DNA from: Nitrospirae bacterium RIFCSPLOW2_12_42_9
GTDB taxonomy: Bacteria; Nitrospirota; 9FT-COMBO-42-15; HDB-SIOI813
Direction of reading: 5' to 3'
DNA: 9,883 bases
Assembly: GCA_001805205.1 (NCBI GenBank)
Contig: MHER01000191.1
Span: forward strand, 1-9,883
The position numbers and the translations under genes were made by a program. Below, piece after piece: positions 1-6,950 of this stretch. Numbering within the stretch: the stretch's first letter is position 1; each line of letters starts with the position of its first letter. The notes beneath the pieces are model-generated. The model was not told where the DNA came from. It saw nothing but the letters and a program-made list of their open reading frames with translations, and searched no databases.

Positions 1-981
1 TCTGTTACTGACAGGCTGTCTCAGGAGGGTAGTTCTTCTTTAATCAGTGAACTGAAAGAACTTATCCCTGAGGAATTAAAGGGTATAGGAAAGTGGGCTG
101 TTCCTATAAATGTAGATAATAAACTTACTGCTGTACTGATCTTAGGCGGCGGGAATGAGCCTGAAATATTTCAGTTGCAAAAAGAATGCATTGAATTTAT
201 CTCCGGATATGTTTCTCTTCTACTTTCAAATTATTATAACAGATTACAGATGCAGGAGATGAAGAGCCATTATGAGGACTTGATAATAAAGACAGAGATA
301 GCAGAAAGGTTGGCGTCACTTGGTACTATAGCCGCCGGTCTTGCCCATGAGATCAAAAATCCACTCGTCTCTATAAAGACTTTAGCTGAGCTCCTTCCTG
401 AGAGGTTTGAAGACCCTGAATTCAGGACATATTTTACTAATATTGCCATAACAGAGATAGACAGGATAGAGTGTATAGTCTCTGATCTGCTCGATTTTGC
501 GAAGTCTTCCGAGCCCAGGTTTGAACCGTTAGATCTTAACAGATTTTTAGACAGCATAATCTTAATGTTATCTTCACAACTTACGAAAAGAAAGATTATT
601 GTTTTAAAGAGGCTGCCTGAAGATCTTCCAATAATTTATGCTGATCATTCTCAAATCAAACAGGTTTTACTGAATTTATTCATAAATAGTATGGAGGCTA
701 TGCCTGATGGCGGAGAGATTACTGTGGAGGTTATAAGGGATGATGGTGTGCCGGATGATGAAAAGGTTATTATCAGGATAAAAGATACTGGTTATGGGAT
801 AAAGGATGATGATAAAATACATCTTTTTAAACCCTTTTTTACAACCAAGGGTAGTGGTACCGGCCTTGGTCTTTCTATCTGTAAGCGGATTATAGAGAAA
901 CATAATGGTGAAATAAATGTTGAAAGTGAATACAATAACGGGACTGCCGTCTCCTTTAGATTGCATGTCAGGAAACAGTAA
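1..981 (+). CDS. GAF-domain sensor histidine kinase, 5' end missing
   Basis: The frame is open from base 1, so the gene starts upstream; 326 codons are visible. Residues about 1-80 read as the end of a GAF sensor domain (the WAVPINV and LTAVLILGG strands, then a helix). A short coiled linker leads into a HisKA dimerisation domain with the H box LAHEIKNPL, whose phospho-acceptor is His116 of the visible part (codon 346-348). The HATPase domain follows: N box NLFINSMEAM, G1 box DTGYGI, F box FKPFFTT and G2 box GTGLGLSI. The visible part has no membrane segment, so the kinase is probably cytosolic or was anchored by the missing N-terminus. It autophosphorylates and passes phosphate to a receiver. 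It lies 23 nt upstream of a second, similar kinase and then a receiver-HD-GYP protein, its most likely partner. A TTG at 175 is in frame but falls inside the GAF domain, so it is not the start. The kinase call is certain; the signal is unknown. Confidence 0.95.
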   Translation, partial: SVTDRLSQEGSSSLISELKELIPEELKGIGKWAVPINVDNKLTAVLILGGGNEPEIFQLQKECIEFISGYVSLLLSNYYNRLQMQEMKSHYEDLIIKTEIAERLASLGTIAAGLAHEIKNPLVSIKTLAELLPERFEDPEFRTYFTNIAITEIDRIECIVSDLLDFAKSSEPRFEPLDLNRFLDSIILMLSSQLTKRKIIVLKRLPEDLPIIYADHSQIKQVLLNLFINSMEAMPDGGEITVEVIRDDGVPDDEKVIIRIKDTGYGIKDDDKIHLFKPFFTTKGSGTGLGLSICKRIIEKHNGEINVESEYNNGTAVSFRLHVRKQ

Positions 982-992
982 ATGCCTTATGG

Positions 993-1000
993 AAGGGGGG
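993..1000 (+). promoter_or_regulatory. Ribosome binding site supporting a TTG start
   Basis: The purine run AAGGGGGG ends four bases before the TTG at 1005. No in-frame ATG or GTG lies between the preceding gene's stop and this TTG. An ATG at 989 is out of frame. The Shine-Dalgarno-like run therefore supports TTG as the start of the second kinase. Confidence 0.6.
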
Positions 1001-1004
1001 ATAC

Positions 1005-3008
1005 TTGAAAATACTGCTGCTGATAACACCATCAGAAGATATAGTGGAGAAGTTCAGGTTAAGCCTTAAGGACGAATATATTGTTCTGACTGCATACAGT
1101 TTTGAACAGGGCTCTGACCTGATACGGCCGGATCAGATTAATCTTATCGCAATAGATATAACAATATCTGAGTCAGATAAGATTAAATCCTGGTTTGCGA
1201 GGCACAGGAATATCCAGGATATTATGTGGCTTGGTATTGTTTCTTCAGATATATCAGAAGAGGAGCTGGGGAAATACAGTAGTATATTCCATGAGATAAT
1301 CTGTACACCCATTTCCCGGAACAGACTTAAAATAGCAATAAAGAATATTCAGGAAAGGCTGGATATCCTGAGTGAAAACAAGCATCTGAAACTACTCTCA
1401 ATTGCGTATACTGAAAAGGAAAGAGATACTGAAAGTGTTATCCGGCTGTCTCCCGGCCCCCTTGAGAAGGCAGTGCCATTATTTCGCACCTTTACAGCAA
1501 GCCTTGATCTCGACAAGTTAATTGATCTGTTTCTTGATGCAGTTACAGATGTAGTAGGTGTGAGCAGGATATCCTTTCTTCTTTACAATAAGGAGGATGA
1601 TGTTTACAGGGTAAAGGCATCAAGGGGGATACACCCTGATATCTCCTCCAGGATATATCTTACACCTGATAGTGGAATGATCTTATGGCTTTCAACAAGG
1701 GGAAGGATATTGAGGCGTGATAAAGTTGAAGGGGATGTGGTAAGTAAGGGTATCCTTATAAGGGCATTCAGGGAGATGGAGGTGCTCCAATCTGTTGTTG
1801 GTATTCCAATAATGTATGAGGGAAAACTTCTCTGCATATTAAATCTTGACAGAAAGATTACCAGTGAACCGTATAGCAGTATGGAACTTGAAAAGTTGTT
1901 TATACTTTCAAACTATTTTGGCAAGGCTATACAGGACATATATAAATACAACATTATATGCAATCAAAAAGAATACACCCAGAAGATCCTCGAAAGGATG
2001 GGGACAGGGGTTATTACTGTTAATGAAAAAGAAGAGATAATTATCTTTAATCCAAAGGCAGAGGAGATATTGAAAGAAAAGGCAGCAGATATTAAAGGGA
2101 GGCCTGTTGAGGTCCTGCCTGAACCAATAACAAGATTAATCAGGGAAACCATTAGGGATAAAAAGGCATATAATAAACATGAGGTTATATCTGAAGAGGA
2201 TAATTTATATGTTGAAGTGGATACATATGGATTGTATGATATTTCAGGTTTACTGATAGGCGGCGTAATACTTTTAGAAGATATTTCTGCGAGGGAGGAA
2301 TTAAGCAGGGAAAAGAAGAAGGGGGAAAACCTTCAGTTATTAAATGAGCTTGTCGGAAGGATGGCGCATGAGCTAAGAAACCCACTTGTTGCTGTGAGGA
2401 CTTTTACTCAGCTTATGAAAGACCGATATAGTGATCCTGAGTTTCAGGACTTCTTTTTTTCTACTGTTACAGGCGAGGTTGAGAAATTAAACAGCCTTAT
2501 AGAAAAATTGATTGCTTTTGCACATCCAATAGAGTATAAATTTGATATAGTGGATCTGGGTGAGGTCCTGGATAACAGTCTTGAGTCAATCCTCAGGGCT
2601 GTAAAAACATCAAATATTCAGCTTATTAAAAACTATACCCCCGGGATTTTTAAGATCCGTGCAGATAACAAACAGATATATAAGGCTTTCTCTTATATAT
2701 TACAGAACTCTTTCAATGCGATGCAATCAGGTGGTACCCTTACAATGAATGTTGAATCTGTCTTAAAGGATGCTACTATAAAAATATCTGTAAAAGACAC
2801 AGGCAGGGGTATCCCCCCCGAGGATTTTAAAAAGGTCTTTGATCCCTTTTATACAACACCGGAAAAGGGGATCGGGCTTGGTCTTCCATTGAGTCAGAAG
2901 ATAATAGAGGAACATGGTGGTAAAGTCTCTGTTAGCAGCGTGTTTAATCACGGTACTACATTAACAATCCTGCTGCCCATTGCAGCCCAGACAGAAGAGG
3001 AGGTGTAG
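1005..3008 (+). CDS. Pseudo-receiver/GAF/PAS sensor histidine kinase
   Basis: This 667-residue soluble kinase has four parts. Residues 1-120 look like a receiver fold: Asp51 ends the third strand, but the acidic pair is replaced by ITPS and the usual KP after strand five is TP (101-102), so it is probably degenerate. Residues about 155-312 form a GAF domain, and about 323-432 a PAS domain (GTGVITVNE, then IIIFNPKAEEIL). The HisKA domain has the H box RMAHELRNPLV with His455. The HATPase has an N-box-like QNSFNAM (Asn568), DTGRGIP at 598-604, FDPFYTT and GIGLGLPLS. The first Asn of the usual N box is Tyr564. The start is TTG with a strong upstream purine run. The stop abuts the ATG of the HD-GYP regulator, implying translational coupling and a functional pair. 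Its H-box surroundings resemble those of the upstream kinase. No membrane helix is seen, so it probably senses a cytosolic ligand, which is unknown. Confidence 0.94.
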   Translation: MKILLLITPSEDIVEKFRLSLKDEYIVLTAYSFEQGSDLIRPDQINLIAIDITISESDKIKSWFARHRNIQDIMWLGIVSSDISEEELGKYSSIFHEIICTPISRNRLKIAIKNIQERLDILSENKHLKLLSIAYTEKERDTESVIRLSPGPLEKAVPLFRTFTASLDLDKLIDLFLDAVTDVVGVSRISFLLYNKEDDVYRVKASRGIHPDISSRIYLTPDSGMILWLSTRGRILRRDKVEGDVVSKGILIRAFREMEVLQSVVGIPIMYEGKLLCILNLDRKITSEPYSSMELEKLFILSNYFGKAIQDIYKYNIICNQKEYTQKILERMGTGVITVNEKEEIIIFNPKAEEILKEKAADIKGRPVEVLPEPITRLIRETIRDKKAYNKHEVISEEDNLYVEVDTYGLYDISGLLIGGVILLEDISAREELSREKKKGENLQLLNELVGRMAHELRNPLVAVRTFTQLMKDRYSDPEFQDFFFSTVTGEVEKLNSLIEKLIAFAHPIEYKFDIVDLGEVLDNSLESILRAVKTSNIQLIKNYTPGIFKIRADNKQIYKAFSYILQNSFNAMQSGGTLTMNVESVLKDATIKISVKDTGRGIPPEDFKKVFDPFYTTPEKGIGLGLPLSQKIIEEHGGKVSVSSVFNHGTTLTILLPIAAQTEEEV

Positions 3009-4067
3009 ATGGAAGAAAATATCTGCATACTCGTTGTTGATGATGAGGTGGGCCCGCGTGAAGCCCTGCGTATGATCCTGAAAAACAGATTTGAGATTGT
3101 TACGGCGAAGAACGGTGAAGAGGCTATCGGGGTTTTAAATGAGAGGGAATTTACTGTTGTGATTGTTGATATTAAAATGACCGGGATGGACGGACTGCAA
3201 CTCTTAAAGAAGATAAAAGAGGTAAAGTCAGATATTGAAGTTATTATCATGACTGCATATGCCAGTGTAGAGACTGCAAAAAACGCCCTCCGTTATGGTG
3301 CATTGGACTATCTCATTAAACCTTTTGACCACAGGGATGTGATTGATATAGTAGAGAAAGGGATAAACAAAAGGAAGGAACATATAAAAACAAAGCAGGA
3401 GCTGAAAAGATTACATATAGCTACTACAGAACTTTCAAAAGAGATTGAAGGGGCTAAACGGGACATTGAGAATCATTATGCAAGCACTGTAAAGGCATTG
3501 CTTGCTGCTATAGATGCGAAAGATCACTATACAAGGGGCCATTCCGAGAGGGTTTCACGGTTTTCAGCATTCCTTGCAGAGAGGGTCGGGTTTCCCAATG
3601 ATAAAATATTGGCGCTTGAGCAGGCTGCACTTATACATGATATTGGAAAGATAGGGGTAGAGGGTAATATATTAAATAAACGGGGTGTATTAAATACATC
3701 TGAATTTGAAGAGATAAAGAAGCATCCTGCAATAGGCTCAAGGATAATAGACTCTGTGGAGTTCCTCCGTGAGATGAGACCGGTTATTCTATGTCACCAT
3801 GAACGGTTTGATGGCACAGGATTCCCTGAAGGTTTAAAAGGTGAGGCCATTCCAATAAGTGCAAGGGTTGTTGCAATAGCAGATGCTGTGGATGCCATGA
3901 TGTGCGACAGGCCTTATCGTTCAGCGCTAAAGCTCGATCATGTCAGGAAGGAGTTCTCTGCTATGGCAGGCAAACAGTTTGACCCCGGGATAGTTTCAGA
4001 AGTCCTTACCGGCGGGCTTCTTGAAAGCTATGCAGGAATTTTTGATTACCAACATACAGGAGGATGA
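3009..4067 (+). CDS. Response regulator with receiver and HD-GYP domain (probable c-di-GMP phosphodiesterase)
   Basis: The protein has 352 residues. The N-terminal receiver (about 5-120) has the full active site: Asp11 and Asp12, phospho-acceptor Asp54 (VVIVDIKMTG), Thr82 and Lys104 (LIKPF). A helical linker (about 120-155) precedes an HD-GYP domain (about 157-345). Visible metal and catalytic motifs are RGHSERV (His178), the HD pair His210-Asp211 in HDIGKIG, His239, HHERFDGTGFPEGL (263-276) and ADAVDAM. The signature is DGTGFP, a Phe variant of GYP. HD-GYP proteins hydrolyse cyclic-di-GMP to pGpG or GMP, and phosphorylation of the receiver normally tunes this. The ATG follows the kinase stop with no gap and uses GGAGGT at 2999-3004 inside the kinase's last codons. 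Position points to one or both upstream kinases as phosphodonor. Enzymatic activity is inferred from intact motifs. Confidence 0.95.
   Translation: MEENICILVVDDEVGPREALRMILKNRFEIVTAKNGEEAIGVLNEREFTVVIVDIKMTGMDGLQLLKKIKEVKSDIEVIIMTAYASVETAKNALRYGALDYLIKPFDHRDVIDIVEKGINKRKEHIKTKQELKRLHIATTELSKEIEGAKRDIENHYASTVKALLAAIDAKDHYTRGHSERVSRFSAFLAERVGFPNDKILALEQAALIHDIGKIGVEGNILNKRGVLNTSEFEEIKKHPAIGSRIIDSVEFLREMRPVILCHHERFDGTGFPEGLKGEAIPISARVVAIADAVDAMMCDRPYRSALKLDHVRKEFSAMAGKQFDPGIVSEVLTGGLLESYAGIFDYQHTGG
4058..4063 (+). promoter_or_regulatory. Shine-Dalgarno site that decides the dsbA-like start
   Basis: A perfect AGGAGG lies six bases before the ATG at 4070. The alternative in-frame ATG at 4064 touches the AGGAGG with no spacing, so ribosomes should favour 4070. 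The site lies within the last codons of the HD-GYP gene. Confidence 0.75.
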
Positions 4068-4069
4068 TA

Positions 4070-4885
4070 ATGAATAAAAAGATTTTAGTTATTTCTCTGG
4101 GTATTTTAATAACATTAACAGTGATTATATCATCTTTAGCGATATCATCTGCTGCTGATAAATCATCTAAAAGTGATAATACAGAGAAAGCGATACAAGA
4201 ATTGAAAAAAGAGCTACAGGATCTGAAGAAAGATATGCAGGATTTAAAAGCGGGGATAGAAGATATAAAGACAAAACTTACTGCAAAACCGCCGGCTCAG
4301 CCTCCTCAGGAGCAGCAGGTGGAGGCCATAGTCAGCGTAGATGACGATCCATATATAGGTAGTGAAGATGCGCCGGTTACTATCATTGAGTTCTCTGATT
4401 TTCAATGTCCATTCTGCGGACGTAATTATAAAACTACTTTACCTGAGATAAAAAAGGAATATATAAGCACAGGAAAGGTCAAATATGTATTCAGGGATTT
4501 TCCACTTGAGTTTCACAAGAATGCACCAAAGGCTTCTGAGGCGGCCAATTGTGCCGGAGACCAGGACAAATACTGGGAGATGCATGATAAGTTATTCGAT
4601 AATCAGAATGCAATTATGGTGGAAAACCTGAAACAGTATGCGGTTGATATCGGTTTGCAGACTGATACATTCAATTCCTGTCTTGACAGCGGCAAATATG
4701 CTGAAGAGATAACCAGGGACCTTGAAGATGGTAAAAAGGCCGGTGTTACCGGTACTCCGAGCTTCTATATTGGAAAGACCAAAGGAAAAGAAAAAGAGGT
4801 GCTTGGCAAAAAGATAACAGGCGCAAGACCATATGCATCGTTCAAACAGGTTATAGACCAGCTCCTTACCGAGCCTGTGAAATAA
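4070..4885 (+). CDS. Membrane-anchored DsbA-like thiol:disulfide oxidoreductase
   Basis: Numbering is from the ATG at 4070 (271 residues), chosen because AGGAGG sits six bases upstream; the ATG at 4064 has no room for a ribosome site. Residues about 3-26 form a hydrophobic segment after MNKK, acting as a membrane anchor or a signal peptide with a possible SSA/A cleavage. A Lys/Glu/Leu heptad coiled coil follows (about 36-70), then a Pro/Gln-rich linker. The thioredoxin-like domain (about 90-268) has the redox motif CPFC at 113-116 (FSDFQCPFCG) and the cis-Pro loop GVTGTPSF (Pro230). A second Cys pair (Cys161 in AANCAGD, Cys204 in NSCLDSG) is typical of the DsbA/BdbD-like Thioredoxin_4 group. 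It should act outside the cytoplasmic membrane, making or reshuffling disulfides in exported proteins. It shares an operon with signalling genes; a functional link is not evident. The gene ends two bases from the convergent ftsY stop. Confidence 0.92.
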   Translation: MNKKILVISLGILITLTVIISSLAISSAADKSSKSDNTEKAIQELKKELQDLKKDMQDLKAGIEDIKTKLTAKPPAQPPQEQQVEAIVSVDDDPYIGSEDAPVTIIEFSDFQCPFCGRNYKTTLPEIKKEYISTGKVKYVFRDFPLEFHKNAPKASEAANCAGDQDKYWEMHDKLFDNQNAIMVENLKQYAVDIGLQTDTFNSCLDSGKYAEEITRDLEDGKKAGVTGTPSFYIGKTKGKEKEVLGKKITGARPYASFKQVIDQLLTEPVK

Positions 4886-4887
4886 AA

Positions 4888-5793
4888 TTAATTGGTTTCA
4901 AAGAGGGCGTCAACAAACTCTCTTGCATTGAAATCCCTCAGGTCTTCGATGCCTTCTCCGACACCTATCATCTTAATTGGTATCCTGAGCTCCTCTGATA
5001 TGCTGAGGATAATCCCGCCTTTTGCAGTACCGTCTAACTTTGTCAGCACTATACCTGTTATACCAATATCCTTGCTGAATATCCTTGCCTGTACAAGAGA
5101 GTTCTGCCCTGCTGTTGCATCGAGTACAAGGAGTACCTCATGAGGGCTGCCAGGGTGTTCCCTCTCGAGGATCCTTCGAATCTTCTTTAACTCTTCCATA
5201 AGGTTTGTCTTGGTATGGAGCCTTCCTGCCGTATCAACAATGAGTACATCAACCCCTCTTGTCTTTGATGCAGCAAGGGCATCAAAAACCACTGCAGCAG
5301 GGTCTGCACCGTTTGAATGACGTATTACAGCAGCTCCGCTCCTCTCTCCCCAGATAGTGAGCTGTTCTATTGCAGCGGCCCTGAATGTATCAGCGGCTGC
5401 TATGATAACCTTTTTCCCCTCTCCCCTTAATTTATCTGATAATTTACCAATTGTTGTTGTCTTTCCGGTTCCATTTACACCAATGATCAGGACTACTGCC
5501 GGCCTTGCATCAGGCAGCTTCAGGGCACCTTCATGTTCTGTTAAGATATTAAGCATCTCCTCTTTCAGGGCATCCTTCACATCTTCAGGCTCGCTCCCCC
5601 TTGCCTTTTTCACCTTTTCAATCAGCCGTTCCGCTACGATGGCACCGGTATCAGATGAGATCAGTATCTCCTCCAGTTCTTCCAATAAGATGGGATCAGC
5701 CTTTTTCCACCTTGTAAGAAGAGAGTCTATATTGCCTACAAGTTTATCCTTTGTGCGTATTAATTTATTACTTAGCTTTGTAAAGAAATTCAT
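4888..5793 (-). CDS. ftsY: Signal recognition particle receptor FtsY
   Basis: This 301-residue SRP GTPase receptor docks ribosome-SRP complexes at the inner membrane for co-translational insertion of membrane proteins. The N domain helices span about 1-90, and the G domain about 97-300. Motifs in order are the P-loop GVNGTGKTTT (105-114), DTFRAAA (135-141), DTAGR (187-191), the guanine-specificity and closing motif TKLDGTAKGG (251-260) and GVGE (277-280). The RHS within AVIRHSNGADPA marks FtsY rather than Ffh, and no Met-rich M domain is present. The long acidic A domain of the E. coli protein is absent; the short amphipathic N-terminus (MNFFTKLSNKLI) probably gives membrane contact, as in many bacteria. 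The ATG is preceded by GAGGT (5797-5801). It starts six bases after the DgkA-PAP2 stop and is the last gene of the leftward operon, ending two bases from the convergent dsbA-like gene. Confidence 0.97.
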   Translation of the reverse strand: MNFFTKLSNKLIRTKDKLVGNIDSLLTRWKKADPILLEELEEILISSDTGAIVAERLIEKVKKARGSEPEDVKDALKEEMLNILTEHEGALKLPDARPAVVLIIGVNGTGKTTTIGKLSDKLRGEGKKVIIAAADTFRAAAIEQLTIWGERSGAAVIRHSNGADPAAVVFDALAASKTRGVDVLIVDTAGRLHTKTNLMEELKKIRRILEREHPGSPHEVLLVLDATAGQNSLVQARIFSKDIGITGIVLTKLDGTAKGGIILSISEELRIPIKMIGVGEGIEDLRDFNAREFVDALFETN

Positions 5794-5799
5794 AAGACC

Positions 5800-6498
5800 T
5801 CATCCGAATATTTGAAACAGAAGTACTGTTATAACAGTACCTAATAGCGCTCCGAGTATAATCTCTCTTGTTGTATGTATCCCAAGGGATACCCTGCTTG
5901 AGGCTACCATAAAAGCCAGTATAAAAGACAGGATTGAAATTAGTGCATTCTTTGTCAGGAAGGCAATAGAAGTACCTATAGAGAAGGATACTGCTGAATG
6001 CCCGCTCGGCAGCCCCCCATAGAAAGGTCTGCCGGTCTTGCTGTGGGCCTTGGTGAGTATCACAGCAATTATAACTAAGATTACAGATATCAGAGTAAGA
6101 TGTTCTGAGGCCACTTCTATATATATAACAATATCTGTAAATGGTGACTTTATGTATGGATAGAGGATAAGGTAACCTGTAACAACAGCGCCCAAAGATA
6201 CCATGAATACTGCGCCTGCTGCCACATCCTTTGCAATCTTTGCAAGGGGGTTAAACTCTGGCGATACAAGATCAATGATTGCCTCTATGGCAGTATTGAA
6301 TATTTCAGACAGGAGGACTAACAGGATAATAAAGCTCAGTATAAGAAATTCAAGGCGCGTAACTCCAAGAAGGAGGCTTATCAATATTATAGCCCCTGCA
6401 GCCCAGAGGTGATATCGCATATGCTTCTGGGTTTTTGCTGCATAAAGAATACCTTCCATTGCCAGGTTAGCGCTTTCGATAAAATTTCTCGGTTTCAT
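5800..6498 (-). CDS. DgkA-family lipid kinase fused to PAP2 lipid phosphatase
   Basis: This 232-residue integral membrane protein joins two lipid enzymes. Residues 1-115 match the trimeric DgkA family (diacylglycerol or undecaprenol kinase): the signature EIFNTAIEAI (65-74, with Glu65, Asn68 and Glu72) and KDVAAGAV (from Lys90), plus three hydrophobic helices. Residues about 125-232 form a PAP2 phosphatase with motif 1 K-x6-RP (Lys150 to Arg157-Pro158), motif 2 LPSGHS (His167) and motif 3 SRVSLGIH (Arg202, His208). The acidic residue of motif 3 is Glu212 instead of the commoner Asp. One half phosphorylates a lipid alcohol and the other removes phosphate, which suits control of the undecaprenyl-phosphate pool; the true substrate is inferred. 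Its ATG overlaps the ybeY stop as ATGA, and a weak GAGG sits two bases before the start, suggesting translational coupling. ftsY starts six bases downstream. Confidence 0.9.
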   Translation of the reverse strand: MKPRNFIESANLAMEGILYAAKTQKHMRYHLWAAGAIILISLLLGVTRLEFLILSFIILLVLLSEIFNTAIEAIIDLVSPEFNPLAKIAKDVAAGAVFMVSLGAVVTGYLILYPYIKSPFTDIVIYIEVASEHLTLISVILVIIAVILTKAHSKTGRPFYGGLPSGHSAVSFSIGTSIAFLTKNALISILSFILAFMVASSRVSLGIHTTREIILGALLGTVITVLLFQIFG

Positions 6499-6950
6499 AT
6501 CCTCGATATTATGAAGTTTTCTTTTCTCTTCATCCTTTTCTCTTCAAGAGAAGATATTTCATGGTCATATCCTATCAGATGGAGAATTCCATGGGTTAAT
6601 AGAAACAATAATTCAGTATTTGGTGAATGACCCTGTTCCTCTGCCTGCCTGTGGGCCTTTTCCATTGATATAACAATGTCCCCTAATAATCCCTCTTCTT
6701 TTTTCCCCTCTCCCTTCCCTCTCCCCAGCGGGGAGAGGGACAGGGTGAGGGGAAAGGCGAGTACATCTGTAGGTCTGTCAATCCCTCTGTATCTTTTATT
6801 AAGGCGCCGGATCCTTTTGTTGTTCACGATGAGGATACTTAGTTCAGTATTATCCAGACCGCAAAGTGTCAGGATGGTCCTTGCCTTCCCCTTAATCATA
6901 CGCTCATCTACTTTGTGTTTTTTCTGCAGGTTTCTTAATTCTATGTTCAC
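6495..6950 (-). CDS. ybeY: Endoribonuclease / rRNA maturation factor YbeY with an in-frame palindromic insert
   Basis: YbeY is a zinc-dependent single-strand endoribonuclease for 16S rRNA 3'-end maturation and ribosome quality control. The 151-residue product has the diagnostic metal motif HGILHLIGYDH (120-130; His120, His124, His130), the strand RPTDVLAFP (59-67) and LLGDIVIS (88-95). Between the last two, E. coli YbeY has about ten residues; here about 20 are present (68-87), low-complexity and rich in Leu, Ser, Gly, Lys and Glu. They are encoded by a G/C-rich palindrome (6705-6752) read in frame, so the gene remains open and all catalytic residues survive. The start is GTG, overlapping the phoH stop as GTGA with no clear ribosome site, so translation is probably coupled. 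The stop overlaps the next ATG as ATGA. The phoH-ybeY pairing is widely conserved. Function is likely retained, because the insert sits in a variable loop. Confidence 0.93.
   Translation of the reverse strand: MNIELRNLQKKHKVDERMIKGKARTILTLCGLDNTELSILIVNNKRIRRLNKRYRGIDRPTDVLAFPLTLSLSPLGRGKGEGKKEEGLLGDIVISMEKAHRQAEEQGHSPNTELLFLLTHGILHLIGYDHEISSLEEKRMKRKENFIISRI
6705..6752. repeat. G/C-rich palindromic element inserted inside ybeY
   Basis: The core is a perfect 11-bp arm, TCCCTCTCCCC (6716-6726), with its complement at 6730-6740 around the loop AGC. Outer arms CCCCTCTCCCT (6705-6715) and AGGGTGAGGGG (6742-6752) pair with one T/T mismatch and one bulged C (6741), giving a stem of about 22 bp. 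The composition is sharply unlike the AT-rich surroundings. From memory, this CCCTCACCCT / CCCTCTCCCC type recurs as a dispersed intergenic repeat in various bacterial genomes; that cannot be checked here. On the minus strand it is read in frame by ybeY as PLTLSLSPLGRGKGEG. No U-run follows on either strand, so it is not a terminator. Confidence 0.8.

Noticed and set aside
175..177. TTG at 175 as the start of the first kinase
   Set aside because: The same frame is open to base 1 and encodes GAF-like strands upstream, so the gene is truncated by the window edge.
676..1032. Minus-strand open frame of 118 codons
   Set aside because: It is antisense to the HATPase domain of the first kinase and the start of the second, with no ribosome site or family resemblance.
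4064..4069. ATG at 4064 as the start of the DsbA-like gene (ATGA overlap)
   Set aside because: The AGGAGG directly abuts it with no spacing; the ATG at 4070 has ideal spacing.
5357..5815. Long open frame of 152 codons on the plus strand
   Set aside because: It lies opposite ftsY, whose conserved GTPase motifs fix the coding strand. The predicted peptide shows no recognisable domain.
6705..6752. Strong hairpin considered as a transcription terminator
   Set aside because: It lies inside the open ybeY frame, and no T-run follows the stem in either direction of transcription. A repeat insertion explains it better.
6690..6752. Frameshift or broken ybeY gene
   Set aside because: The frame is continuous, and conserved YbeY motifs lie on both sides in the same frame, so it is an in-frame insertion and not a pseudogene.
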